Positions 36,301 to 43,711 of a stretch of 64,000 nucleotides of DNA are shown here, piece after piece. The position numbers and the translations under genes are program-made. This DNA comes from Sunxiuqinia sp963678245 (GTDB lineage Bacteria; Bacteroidota; Bacteroidia; Bacteroidales; Prolixibacteraceae), in assembly GCA_965140765.1 (NCBI GenBank), contig OZ223309.1:868001-932000 (forward strand), read 5' to 3'. The notes under the pieces are model-generated. The model had not been told where the DNA came from and did no database searches. It was given only the letters and a program-made list of their open reading frames with translations. The stretch's first letter is position 1. Each line of letters opens with the position of its first letter.

Positions 36301-37494
36301 AATCTTATTTCAAATGCATTTAAATACACCAGAGATAATAGCTTTATTGCATTAAAAGCTACATTAAAAAGCGAAGGTTCCGGAAAATCAGTCGTTATTG
36401 AAGTTGAAGACAGCGGAATTGGAATTGCCAACGAGCATAAGGAAAAGATTTTTGATCGCTTCTATCAAATAAATCAAATTCGTACTCAAAGTACCGGTGG
36501 TATCGGACTTTATATGGCAAAAGCTTTGGTTGAACAGCATGGAGGTAAGATTGTAGTGGAAAGCGAACTGGGCAAGGGGAGTTGCTTTAAGCTTTCGATC
36601 CCTGTGGATCCAAATCTTGTAAAGAACCCACTTCAGGGAGCGCAACCGTTGGAGACCGAAAAGTCAGATGAAAAAGCAATGTTACTGGATAATTCCGAAA
36701 TGGGAGCAGATTCTTTGGACACGAACGGAAAGAAACCTGTCATCCTGATAGTGGAGGACGATGGAGATCTTAATGATTTTTTGGTCTCGGGTCTTGAATC
36801 CGAATTTAAGATAATACGTGCGTTCAGTGGAAAGGAAGCGCTGGAGCTGGCTAAAAAAGAAATACCCGATTTGATTTTGACAGATGTGATGATGCCCGAG
36901 ATGGATGGATTTGAATTTTGCCGCATTGTTCGAAAAAACATCAATATTTCACATATTCCTGTTGTTTTTCTCACTGCTAAAACCATGCAGGAGGATGAAG
37001 TTAAGGGGCTAAAGCTTGGAGCTGTCGATTACATATACAAACCCTTCAATTTAGTGGCACTAAAACTCAAGATTCACAATATCCTGCATTCGCAAAAGCA
37101 AATGCAGGATCGTCTTCGCACTGAGCAGATTTTAAAGCCTGAAACAGTTGAGTTATCCTCGCTTGATGAAATTTTCCTGAAAGAAGCAGTAGAATCGGTA
37201 CAGAATAACCTAGACAATCCGAAATTCGATGTTGAAGCATTTAGTAATGAGCTCAAAGTAAGTCCGAATCAGGTCTACAGGAAAATAAAGGCACTGACTG
37301 GTCAAACAGCGAAAGAGTTTATACGCAATCAACGCCTGAAAATTGCTGCTGATTTATTTTTGCAGCACAAACGTTCCATCTCTGAGGTTATTTATATGGT
37401 AGGGTTTACCAGTCCTTCCTATTTTACCCGATGTTTCAAGGAATTTTATGGTTGTACACCGAAGGAATACATTGAAAGAAATGCCAGCAGTTAG
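33349..37494 (+). CDS. Hybrid two-component system sensor/regulator of the PUL
   Basis: This is a single 1381-residue protein of the HTCS type. It has a signal peptide (1 to about 20, ending FFSHAQ), then a periplasmic two-propeller sensor (about 25-700) with Reg_prop repeats such as GFIWVGTWNGLNRYDG, a Y_Y_Y domain (about 720-800, YFYKLEGFDNQWNSVG), a membrane segment (about 809-833), a histidine kinase (FTDITHELKTPLTLILG, His871; HATPase DSGIGIANEHKEKIFDRFYQ), a receiver (about 1130-1240, LTDVMMPEMDG, Asp1179), and a C-terminal AraC-type helix-turn-helix (about 1280-1378). It senses an oligosaccharide in the periplasm and activates PUL genes. The divergent position next to GH16 fits control of this operon and of the GH43 gene downstream. 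Confidence 0.97.
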   Translation: MRFKYLSVFLLSLLPFFSHAQDEVHFSHLGMENGFTNSKANTIIQDKKGFIWVGTWNGLNRYDGYNCTTFQPNFHDSTSISNREIIELMEDSKGNIWIGTSNGLNCLDPQTGRFKNFKFGNRILSLCEGRDNSIWIGTWNGGLFNLNPSTGETKHYLASDIVSDVHIDSRNILWAATYYGLIKFDLAKDSFTRYLSGPSPNSLSNSVVTQIIESSPGQFWVGSWGGGLTRMDVSDDGKEIHFTQYQSNSGEGSLNASVISKLYYDQFDNLWIGTRTDGVRLLKKDQQQLPPSKAHFISYREESDNSESLSGNGISSILVDRSGVLWLGAASIDCAPIVESGISRYALPRDQDDPLQKNYIKAIAEFDNQLWIGANNILFQYELTNGKYVFRKQYRRPEYQIGQSTYSATAILDLAADSTGLWVGTDDAGLVYYSFTSDFLLNQSKKKVFNQLTKPSIPGNKVSSLTISNKYPGVVWVGTMQNGFVKLALNKDGSYETKSYYSNSSPKSITDNNIRTIFEDKSGKVWIGTQHGLNSFEPDGDSFEHFLYSSSNPNSINDNVINTISQDSFGNLWVGTNSGLNKRISIAGERALQKTVFKGFPDVNYLRNEIVTNLLEDESGQLWIRLYRGFIKYNAEKDSVTGEYFTRNYENIRFERNTALKFNDGRFILGNGSGFLTFYPDSMFKKTVYPEVVITDFQIYNESLNSTGELRSEHNLTSSIPYTDHVQLSYKDKMITFVFSAMDYKNPNKNSYFYKLEGFDNQWNSVGARNSATYTNIPHGNYTFKVKARNSDGFWSEGEKTLKISVSPPWWKTVWAYLFYGFVFAGLLYFFNKFSLIRAQEKSTMKFEKMKTEEMTRLNELKSFFFTDITHELKTPLTLILGPARELSADRNLGSYAAKQAELIENSALKLLRLVNQLMEFRKIEKGVMDELFAQRCDISQMLQDTYRFFVPMADSRKIDFTIQLDNEAIIAYVDPDKLEKVIFNLISNAFKYTRDNSFIALKATLKSEGSGKSVVIEVEDSGIGIANEHKEKIFDRFYQINQIRTQSTGGIGLYMAKALVEQHGGKIVVESELGKGSCFKLSIPVDPNLVKNPLQGAQPLETEKSDEKAMLLDNSEMGADSLDTNGKKPVILIVEDDGDLNDFLVSGLESEFKIIRAFSGKEALELAKKEIPDLILTDVMMPEMDGFEFCRIVRKNINISHIPVVFLTAKTMQEDEVKGLKLGAVDYIYKPFNLVALKLKIHNILHSQKQMQDRLRTEQILKPETVELSSLDEIFLKEAVESVQNNLDNPKFDVEAFSNELKVSPNQVYRKIKALTGQTAKEFIRNQRLKIAADLFLQHKRSISEVIYMVGFTSPSYFTRCFKEFYGCTPKEYIERNASS

Positions 37495-37532
37495 TAAAGT
37501 TTCGGTAACCAATAAGTTGCACTCGGCTGGCT

Positions 37533-37573
37533 AAAAAGAAAAAGTCTATCCTTATTGGATGGGCTTTTCTTTT
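37533..37573 (+). terminator. Terminator after the sensor-regulator gene
   Basis: AAAAAGAAAAAGTCTATCC pairs with GGATGGGCTTTTCTTTT across a TTATT loop, with one bulge and some G-T pairs, and ends in a T-rich run. It lies about 40 bases after the stop and would separate the regulator from the GH43 gene. Confidence 0.65.
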
Positions 37574-37632
37574 ATATCGAATTTGTACAAGCTTGTTTTA
37601 AATTTATGCAAGCCTCTTTTTACCGCATAGCT

Positions 37633-37640
37633 TATGTTTG
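37633..37640 (+). promoter_or_regulatory. Bacteroidota -7 promoter box upstream of the GH43 gene
   Basis: TATGTTTG fits the TAnnTTTG box of the main Bacteroidota sigma factor and lies about 90 bases before the GH43 start. A convincing TTG at -33 is not seen, which would fit a promoter that needs an activator such as the neighbouring regulator. Such a need is inference. Confidence 0.45.
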
Positions 37641-37728
37641 CACGGACAGAATACAATGAAATCGGGACGAAGAACCAAGTCACGCTTTTTATTGCTATTT
37701 CAACGTCAAACTCGAAAAAATTGATCAA

Positions 37729-38904
37729 ATGCGGAAGGTAAAATCAACTACAACTTTTAAAACACAACTAGCTTGCTTTGCACTGTTGGCAATCGTCACA
37801 CTGATTCGTTGCAGTCCTGAAAGTAAAGAAGTAAAATACAACAATAGTTTTAAGCCCGGAAAAATTTGTCTGGATACAGACAGTGTTCACATCAATGCAC
37901 ATGGAGGAGGTATTTTGTACCACCACAAAACCTATTATTGGTTTGGCGAGTTTAAAACAGCCGGACAAGGCGGTAATACTGCACAGGTTGGTGTTAGCTG
38001 TTATTCTTCAACGGATCTTTATAACTGGAAGAACGAAGGTATTGCATTGCCAGTCTCGTCTGAACCCGGATCTGATATAGAAAAAGGAAGCGTGATCGAA
38101 CGTCCTAAGGTGATATACAATGAAAAGACCGGCAAATTTGTAATGTGGTTTCACCTGGAATTGAAAGGTCAGGGTTACGAAGCTGCGCGAACTGCATTGG
38201 CTGTCAGTAATAATGTTACAGGACCATATACCTTTGTGAAATCACTACGACCGAATGCTCAGGAATGGCCGTTTGATTATCCGGAAGAACTAAAAAACAA
38301 AGCGTACGATACCGAATTGAAGTGGTGGACACCAGACTGGTATAAGGCAATTGACGAAGGGATGTTTATGCAACGTGATTTTGAAGGCGGGCAAATGGCG
38401 CGCGATATGCAGCTTTTTGTCGACGATGATGGTAAAGCTTACCATATTCACTCTTCGGAAGATAACCTAACATTGCACATTTCTGAGCTTACAGATGACT
38501 ACCAGGATTTCACCGGAAAGTATATTCGCATTTTTCCGGGCGGACATAATGAGGCTCCAGCTCTGTTTAAAAAGGACGGTATTTATTACCTGATGGCATC
38601 TGGATGTACTGGTTGGGATCCAAATGAAGCTCGCTTGTTTGATGCAAAGTCGATATGGGGACCATGGAAACCATTGGGTAATCCATGTGTTGGCGAAGAA
38701 GCTCATCTGACCTTTCATTCGCAAAGTACCTATATTTTGCCTGTTCAAGGTAAAAAAGACGCTTTTATTTATATGGGTGATCGATGGACTCCGGAAAATC
38801 CAATTGACGGCCGTTATATTTGGCTACCTATTCAGTTCGATGAAAGCGGGAAACCGGTTATCAATTGGTACGATGAATGGAATTTATCCATCTTTTATAA
38901 TTAA
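37729..38904 (+). CDS. Glycoside hydrolase family 43, exo-beta-1,3-galactanase-like
   Basis: This 391-residue secreted protein (hydrophobic LACFALLAIVTLIRC start, possibly a lipoprotein although Arg precedes the Cys) has a five-bladed propeller. Key segments are INAHGGGILYHHKTYYWFGE (55-74), IERPKVIYN (Glu124), NEAPALF (Glu275) and TFHSQSTYILP (Gln332). These align, from memory, with Glu102, Glu208 and Gln263 of the Phanerochaete exo-beta-1,3-galactanase, a GH43 type without the usual Asp base. An insertion at about 178-225 separates it from the fungal enzyme. Subfamily 24 or 34 is likely; the latter includes other activities such as arabinofuranosidase or galactofuranosidase. It follows the regulator with its own probable promoter. 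Confidence 0.88.
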   Translation: MRKVKSTTTFKTQLACFALLAIVTLIRCSPESKEVKYNNSFKPGKICLDTDSVHINAHGGGILYHHKTYYWFGEFKTAGQGGNTAQVGVSCYSSTDLYNWKNEGIALPVSSEPGSDIEKGSVIERPKVIYNEKTGKFVMWFHLELKGQGYEAARTALAVSNNVTGPYTFVKSLRPNAQEWPFDYPEELKNKAYDTELKWWTPDWYKAIDEGMFMQRDFEGGQMARDMQLFVDDDGKAYHIHSSEDNLTLHISELTDDYQDFTGKYIRIFPGGHNEAPALFKKDGIYYLMASGCTGWDPNEARLFDAKSIWGPWKPLGNPCVGEEAHLTFHSQSTYILPVQGKKDAFIYMGDRWTPENPIDGRYIWLPIQFDESGKPVINWYDEWNLSIFYN

Positions 38905-38947
38905 AAGCTGATTGTTTAGTTAGATTTTTTACATATAATCACTTACT

Positions 38948-38981
38948 AACTCTCATTGTCGACGGGCTTTGGGAGTTTTTT
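38948..38981 (+). terminator. Probable terminator after GH43
   Basis: AACTCTC pairs with GGGAGTT (one G-T pair) around a loop containing GTCGAC, followed by TTTTTT. It lies about 45 bases after the GH43 stop. Confidence 0.5.
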
Positions 38982-39201
38982 ATATCACATCAGGTATCAT
39001 TGATACGGATTGGCATTTGTTTTTCTAGGTCGAAACTCCGGGTATTATCAGATAGCTTGTTAAATCGTTTTTTGAACTTTAAGGACTATTTTTCAAAATA
39101 CCTGAATTGGCAGACATGATGCTAATCAAAATAGTACTAGCAAAAGGAAGTGAACAGAGGTATGCTTAACTTCCAAGATTGGAATAAATAGCAAAAACGG
39201 G

Positions 39202-39247
39202 AAGACAAGAAAGGCTATCTGACACGTCAGATAGCCTTTCTTGTCTT
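39202..39247. terminator. Perfect 22-bp stem hairpin, probable bidirectional terminator
   Basis: Positions 39202-39223 and 39226-39247 are exact reverse complements (AAGACAAGAAAGGCTATCTG... to ...CAGATAGCCTTTCTTGTCTT) separated by only AC. The gene on the left reads plus and the SusD relic on the right reads minus, so the hairpin sits between converging transcripts. T-rich flanks are modest (TTTCTTGTCTT within the stem), so termination is likely but not certain. Confidence 0.6.
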
Positions 39248-39318
39248 ATCTCTTATAAATGATCTTGATATGTTTTTCTAAAAATTTGTTCGATCGATAT
39301 ATCTAACTTACCAAACCA

Positions 39319-40132
39319 CTAGTTGTATCCTGGGTTTTGATCTCATTGTACATCTTTGTTACGCTGTATTTCGCTTAATGGAATCGGTAACAAGAGAAGT
39401 TTCGGGTCAAGTCCGCTGATTGTTCCTTTAATTGAACTATCGGTATTGAGCTTTGCACGTTCGATCAAAGTGCCTGTACGCATAAGTGTAATACGACGGT
39501 TTTCTTCAGTGAATAGCTCACGCGCACGTTCGTCGAGAATGAAATCCAATTGTTATGTTGGAGGAGTTTACTTTGCCTAGATCAGTGTTTCCGCTTTCCT
39601 GACGAGACAATTTAAAAGCCCTGTCGCGCAATACGTTAATATCGTCGGAAGCACCGGATAAATTGTCTTGTTTGAAACGGGCTTCGGCCCGAAACAGGTA
39701 TGTTTCACCCAAACGCATCATTGGGAAATCTTTGATGTTGGTCCAACCCCACTGGTCAGTAGGATCGAATGAATCCCATTTGCGTGTATAAGGGTACGCT
39801 ACTTCCAAGGTATCACTAGCTGCAATAATCGCTGTATCACCTTCCTGAACCTCTATAACTATAACGGCGTCAGGTGAGTCTGCAGCAACTCTAAATCCGT
39901 TGGCATCAATACCAACTGTTGCGCTAAAGCCTGGTGCGTTGTAATAAAATGTTCTTGTAATATTATTTTCCGAATTACGGATATCACCATCTTCGTACAA
40001 TTGGTATTTTACCCAATCACTTGGTCTCATACGACCATTACCGCGACCTCCATAAGGATGCACAAAATCATCACCTACTCCATCGTAACTACTCAAAACA
40101 GAGAAGCATATAGAAAATACGGTTAGTTTCAT
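39319..40132 (-). pseudogene. SusD-family relic with SusC signal sequence fused to its front
   Basis: Residues from YDGVGDDFVHPYGGRGNGR through RMRPSDWVKYQLYEDGDIRN, FPMMRLGETYLFRAEARF and DINVLRDRA are a SusD second half. The N-terminal half is missing. The frame breaks near 39550, where ACAATTGGATTT has one T more than the expected ACAATGGATTT. It continues in another frame as MDFILDERARELFTEENRR. That frame meets TGA at 39343-39345, after which DQNPGYN, the normal SusD terminus, still reads to a TAG at 39319. The first 15 residues (MKLTVFSICFSVLSS) are typical of a SusC signal, so a deletion appears to have removed most of SusC and the front of SusD. Confidence 0.85.
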
Positions 40133-40209
40133 ATAGTTTCATAATAATTAAAACTCTTTGCTGGACGATCTTTTTAAAGATGTCCAACACATTTGCATTT
40201 TTTTTCCAT
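40085..40209 (-). pseudogene. N-terminal relic of a SusC gene
   Basis: Downstream of fecR an ATG at 40209 opens a frame that breaks in an eight-A run. With one A fewer it would read MEKNANVLDIFKKIVQQ and continue RVLIIMKL, the usual SusC leader style. A 10-base tandem duplication (ATGAAACTAT twice, about 40120-40140) then shifts the frame before MKLTVFSICFSVLSS. Both lesions are seen directly. The reading as a SusC start rests on its resemblance to MKLTxF leaders and on its place right after fecR. Confidence 0.6.
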
Positions 40210-40364
40210 AGATTTGTAACGTATTAGTTAATACAAGTTTAAATGACCTGAATTTCCGGTTCAGGTTAATGAATTGAGAACAAGGGAGTGCGTCAACACT
40301 TTCCTGTTTTTTTGAGATGGATTTGTTTACATAGGCAATTTCATTTTTGTTAACGTAATCGAGT

Positions 40365-41384
40365 CTATTTTCTTGATAAGATAACTTTTTGTTTGTTTTC
40401 ATCTGTTGCCACAAAATTGTAATCTAACGGAGACATCAGGCTTAGAAAATGAAGAACCTGTTGCAGCGAATTGTCGTTGAACGTTCCGGTAATATGCTCT
40501 CTTAGTAACTGCGGATCCTTCACCTCAATTTCGACATTGTACCAGTTTTCCAGTCTGGAAATCACTTTTTCCATCGGATCATCGAAAAATACGATTAGTC
40601 CTTTGAGCCAGGATGTATACCGATTGAGGTCTGTTTCTAGTGAGTGTATAATTTCATTTGTATTCAGCCGGTAGCTTGCTAACTGCATCGGGTCGAGATC
40701 GAGTATCTGCTTAGATGAGCCGTTTGTCGTTTTTAAAAGGCTGACTTTTCCTTCTTGCAGAGACACTATTATCTCGTTTTCGCTTTCATAGGCGTATACA
40801 TTGAACGAGGTTCCAAGCACCTTAATGTCCAAGTCGGATGTAGACACGATAAAAGGGTGTTGGCTATCTTTAGTTACTTCAAAGAAGCCTTCGCCTACCA
40901 GTTGAACTTTGCGTTGCTGTTGATTTTCGAAAGAAGTTGGGAAACTTAACCGACTACCGGCATTCAGCCAAACAGTAGTTCCGTCGGCTAATTGCAGTTG
41001 TGTTTGTGTGCCGAACGCGGCTTTGACTTCCTGATAAATTACGGGGTCGGAATTAATTGTTGGCTTTAGAAGAAAGTTGAAGGTCGACGAAATTAGTATA
41101 GATACTACTAAAACTGCGGCAGCTTGTTTCCAATAGGTTAACCAACGTGTTTTTCCGTTGAATCCAGGGATTTGTTTTTGGGATTCTTTTAAGGCAAACT
41201 CGGTATCAATCGTATCGTTTAAAGTCAGCAGTTTGGAGTCTTTCCAAAGTTTCCGGTAAGCCTCAAATGATTGTTTATTGGCTGATGATTGATTGACCCA
41301 GTTGGTTATCGTTTGTTTCTCTTCTGGGGTTGAATAACCAGAAAAGTCTTTAATTATTAATGATTCGATCTGCGATTTCTCCAC
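40365..41384 (-). CDS. FecR-type anti-sigma factor
   Basis: The 339-residue protein has a cytoplasmic N-terminus (about 1-80, YSTPEEKQTITNWVNQSS) and one membrane segment (about 86-106, QAAAVLVVSILISSTFNFLL). A periplasmic FecR domain follows (about 120-220, QLADGTTVWLNAGSRLSFPT, GEGFFEVTKDSQHPF, FIVSTSDLDIKVLGTSFNVY) with a C-terminal STN-like DUF4974 region (about 265-335, LENWYNVEIEVKDPQL). It starts with GTG at 41384; no in-frame ATG lies upstream before a stop. In this family FecR receives a signal from a SusC-type receptor and releases an ECF sigma factor. Here both partners are broken, so the gene is an orphan, although its own frame is intact. Confidence 0.9.
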   Translation of the reverse strand: MEKSQIESLIIKDFSGYSTPEEKQTITNWVNQSSANKQSFEAYRKLWKDSKLLTLNDTIDTEFALKESQKQIPGFNGKTRWLTYWKQAAAVLVVSILISSTFNFLLKPTINSDPVIYQEVKAAFGTQTQLQLADGTTVWLNAGSRLSFPTSFENQQQRKVQLVGEGFFEVTKDSQHPFIVSTSDLDIKVLGTSFNVYAYESENEIIVSLQEGKVSLLKTTNGSSKQILDLDPMQLASYRLNTNEIIHSLETDLNRYTSWLKGLIVFFDDPMEKVISRLENWYNVEIEVKDPQLLREHITGTFNDNSLQQVLHFLSLMSPLDYNFVATDENKQKVILSRK

Positions 41385-41447
41385 GGCTATTCCTTTGTTT
41401 TTCTTAAGGACGTTGAAATAGGTGGAGTACCCTAGATTAATTTTTTT

Positions 41448-41976
41448 TTAGTGAGTTATCCGATAAATTAAAATGACAATCGGCAGGTAGTCTTTTAGTT
41501 TCGAACGAAGTATTTTTAATGATCGACTCATTAGTCCTTCCACTGCTTTTACCGAGATGCCCATTTTTTTTGCAATTTCCGGATAGGTCAGTTTTTCAAA
41601 CCTGCTGTATTCAAAGGCAATTCTGCATCGGTCGGGTAGTTGGGGGAGTGCCGGCACCAGTTTTTCTTCAAACTCATGAGATAGTAATTGTGCATCAGCT
41701 TGATGATCGTTAGACTTGTTGGCTATAATCGTATTTAATTCATTATGATGTGGCTCTTTACGTATATGGTCGATGCATTTATTGCGAACCATAAATGATA
41801 GATACGAAGATAAATTCTCAATGGAGTCAACTTGATTTCGCCTTTCCAAAATTTAATAAATCAATCTTATACAGGGCTTTGTAGTACTTTCTGAAGATAA
41901 AATCGTAAGCTTTCTCCTGACCTTCTTTTAAAGCCAGAATTAGAAATGCATCATTCTCTATGAATTTGTTTACCAT
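41448..41976 (-). pseudogene. ECF sigma-70 factor, frameshifted and internally deleted
   Basis: From an ATG at 41976 a first frame reads FLILALKEGQEKAYDFIFRK and YYKALYK, a good sigma region 2 start, then hits a stop after LLNFGKAKSS. A second frame from about 41849 continues ERRNQVDSIENLSSYLSFMV, RNKCIDHIRK, and region 4 (PDRCRIAFEYSRFEKLTYPE, ISVKAVEGLMSRSLKILRSK). Between the two, about 25 residues of region 2 (the usual AEDIVQDxFxxxW part) are missing. Region 2 binds the -10 promoter element, so the product should be inactive. It lies directly upstream of fecR as expected for this operon type. A short translated C-terminal piece from a TTG at 41849 is possible but would lack region 2. Confidence 0.85.
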
Positions 41977-42131
41977 CAAGTAACTAATATACGGATTGGT
42001 TCAATAAGTTTGAATTACAAATAAAGCTAATTTTTGAGTAGGAAGAAACATGAGCGGTATACGCACAAAAAAACAGGTCTTCTAAATCTGACAAAATAGA
42101 AACCTGTTTGCAGTAAATTGTAAATTATTTT

Positions 42132-42539
42132 TTAATCGATACGCTTAAATTCGTTAATGGTTGAATCAGCCAGTTTATAACTCGGTTTGTACTCATCTAA
42201 ACGGAAGAATCCGGTGGTCATGCGGTGAAGTTCTCCATGAATTTGCTCCATGGATTGCGTAATACGCGATCGGAACAAACTGGCACAATTGGTACACGGA
42301 GAACCTTGGATGTCAATCGTTTCATTAAACGCTGATTTCAACTCATCAATTGAGTCATCATATTGTCGGTCTGCAAAAAAATCTTGAGATTTTAGCAGAC
42401 ATTGATTTATTGCAGATCGTTTTTTTGCACACTTACGTCCGTTATATTGACAGCTAACAAATTGTATCGGTTCACTTTTTAATATTCTTTCACGTTTTCC
42501 ACTTAACCGTGAAAAAATCCATCCCTTCATTTCTTTCAT
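42132..42539 (-). CDS. Small protein with conserved Cx6C and CxxC pairs, paralogue A
   Basis: I do not recognise this family. The ATG at 42539 gives 135 residues; an upstream GTG at 42572 would add 11. The protein is charged, predicted soluble and mostly helical. It shares with the product of 42883-43296 a VSC...RKC pair (Cx6C), a DRQYDDSIDELKSAFNET block, and SPCTNCASLFRSRITQSMEQ with HRMTTGFF. The four cysteines suggest a zinc or redox site. No signal peptide or membrane segment is visible. It stands alone on the minus strand between the decayed sigma gene and paralogue B. Confidence 0.75.
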   Translation of the reverse strand: MKEMKGWIFSRLSGKRERILKSEPIQFVSCQYNGRKCAKKRSAINQCLLKSQDFFADRQYDDSIDELKSAFNETIDIQGSPCTNCASLFRSRITQSMEQIHGELHRMTTGFFRLDEYKPSYKLADSTINEFKRID

Positions 42540-42882
42540 TATTTCTATATTAAAATTATCACTAGCACACACTGCTGATCTTTTTCACGAATCGAAAAAA
42601 TATAGAAATCCCTTTTGCTATTTTTAATGTATGCTTAAAACTAATTAAATATTTGGGAAATATGAAGCTATATGTTATATAAAATGTTTCTAGAAGTAGG
42701 AAGGGATGGTTAACTTTATTTTAATGATTTTTAACATTTTGTTGGCATACGGTAAAAATGTTGTATCGAACCTGGTCGCTTAGGTCAATTTACATTAAAT
42801 ACAGGAGTGGAAGTTTGGTGAGCTTATGATTGATAAAGGCTGAGGATGGATGTAATAGCCTAATTTCGTTTTGACTGCAAAT
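42540..42882. other. Gene-free gap between the two Cys-protein paralogues
   Basis: 343 bases, strongly AT-rich (for example TTAATGATTTTTAACATTTTG near 42720), without a supported gene. It should hold the promoter of paralogue A, but no clear box was found. Confidence 0.4.
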
Positions 42883-43296
42883 TTATTTATTCAGTTGTCT
42901 GAGTTCTTCCATCGCCGAAACAGAATGTTGGTAGATGGTTTTGTAACGTCTGGAACCGAATAGACCTCTTGTCATTCTTCGCAATTCCTGATTTACTTGC
43001 TCCATAGACTCTAAAATCCGATGTCGAAATAAGCTTGCGCATTGATTGCATGGACTATCTTGTAAATCGAGTGTCTTGTAAAAGGCAGCTTTTAGTTCAT
43101 CAATGGAGTGATTATACTGACGATCTTGAAAGAGTTCGTGAGAGTTTTTAATACTCTTATTGATTTTTGACCGCTGATCGATACAGCGATTTCCCCCGCG
43201 CGGACAGCTTTCCAGATGAATAGGATCATTTTCATTTGTGCCCTGATCACGATTTTTTTTGGAAGAAGAAAATTCCCAGTCTCTTTTAGTCGCCAT
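42883..43296 (-). CDS. Small protein with conserved Cx6C and CxxC pairs, paralogue B
   Basis: This 137-residue protein is not a family I can name. It aligns over most of its length with paralogue A: LESCPRGGNRC (Cx6C), RSKINKSIKNSHELFQDRQY, HSIDELKAAFYKTLDLQ, then SPCNQCASLFRHRILESMEQ and RRMTRGLFG. The block around the CxxC is nearly the same in both, while the N-terminus (MATKRDWEFSSSKKNRDQGT) and the C-terminus differ. It is predicted cytoplasmic. The shared pattern points to a conserved metal-binding or partner-binding core. The ATG at 43296 is clear. Confidence 0.8.
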   Translation of the reverse strand: MATKRDWEFSSSKKNRDQGTNENDPIHLESCPRGGNRCIDQRSKINKSIKNSHELFQDRQYNHSIDELKAAFYKTLDLQDSPCNQCASLFRHRILESMEQVNQELRRMTRGLFGSRRYKTIYQHSVSAMEELRQLNK

Positions 43297-43473
43297 AACT
43301 CCTGTATTTTGTAGATACTTTTAGTTGTTTAGATAAAGATAAAAAACTCTGATATTTGTTTTTGTGAAAATAGAAAAAGAATATCAACTTCTTTATATCT
43401 GTAATATTTCGTGTCTCAAATTAATAGTAATTTTTTAATATCACGAAATAATTGTTTCTTCGAAAATAAAAAG

Positions 43474-43674
43474 ATGGAAGGCACAAAACGGAGCAATATA
43501 CAGATTGAAAGTCATGTTGAAATCGTACAAAAGCATCATCAGCGAACAGGCGAGCTGACTGATGGGTATGTGGCACAGATTTTAACAAAATCACCGAATC
43601 ATCCACATGGAATAAAGGTAAGGTTGGAGACCGGAGAAGTCGGTCGGGTGAAAAAGATTTTCGAAGATGATTAG
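43474..43674 (+). CDS. ywbE: YwbE family protein
   Basis: From the ATG at 43474 the product has 66 residues, the normal YwbE length, and starts MEGTKRSNIQIESHVEIVQK. It then shows QRTGELTDGYVAQILTKSP and NHPHGIKVRLETGEVGRV, the full family signature (DUF2196). An upstream in-frame start at 43411 would add 21 unrelated residues and is rejected. YwbE proteins are small, widespread and of unknown function. Its stop lies 37 bases before the likely MOSC start, so the two genes are probably co-transcribed. Confidence 0.92.
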   Translation: MEGTKRSNIQIESHVEIVQKHHQRTGELTDGYVAQILTKSPNHPHGIKVRLETGEVGRVKKIFEDD

Positions 43675-43711
43675 CGGACAAGCTGCACTTAATATTGCAA
43701 TTAAACATACA

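Larger units (their letters stand above)
38905..39318. other. Gene-free gap between the PUL and the decayed locus
   Basis: 414 bases without a gene, holding the GH43 terminator and a strong 22-bp hairpin described separately. The rest is AT-rich, with no frame worth reporting. Confidence 0.5.

Noticed and set aside
40148..40414. 88-codon minus-strand frame after fecR
   Set aside because: It overlaps the fecR end and is better explained as spacer plus the out-of-frame SusC leader relic.
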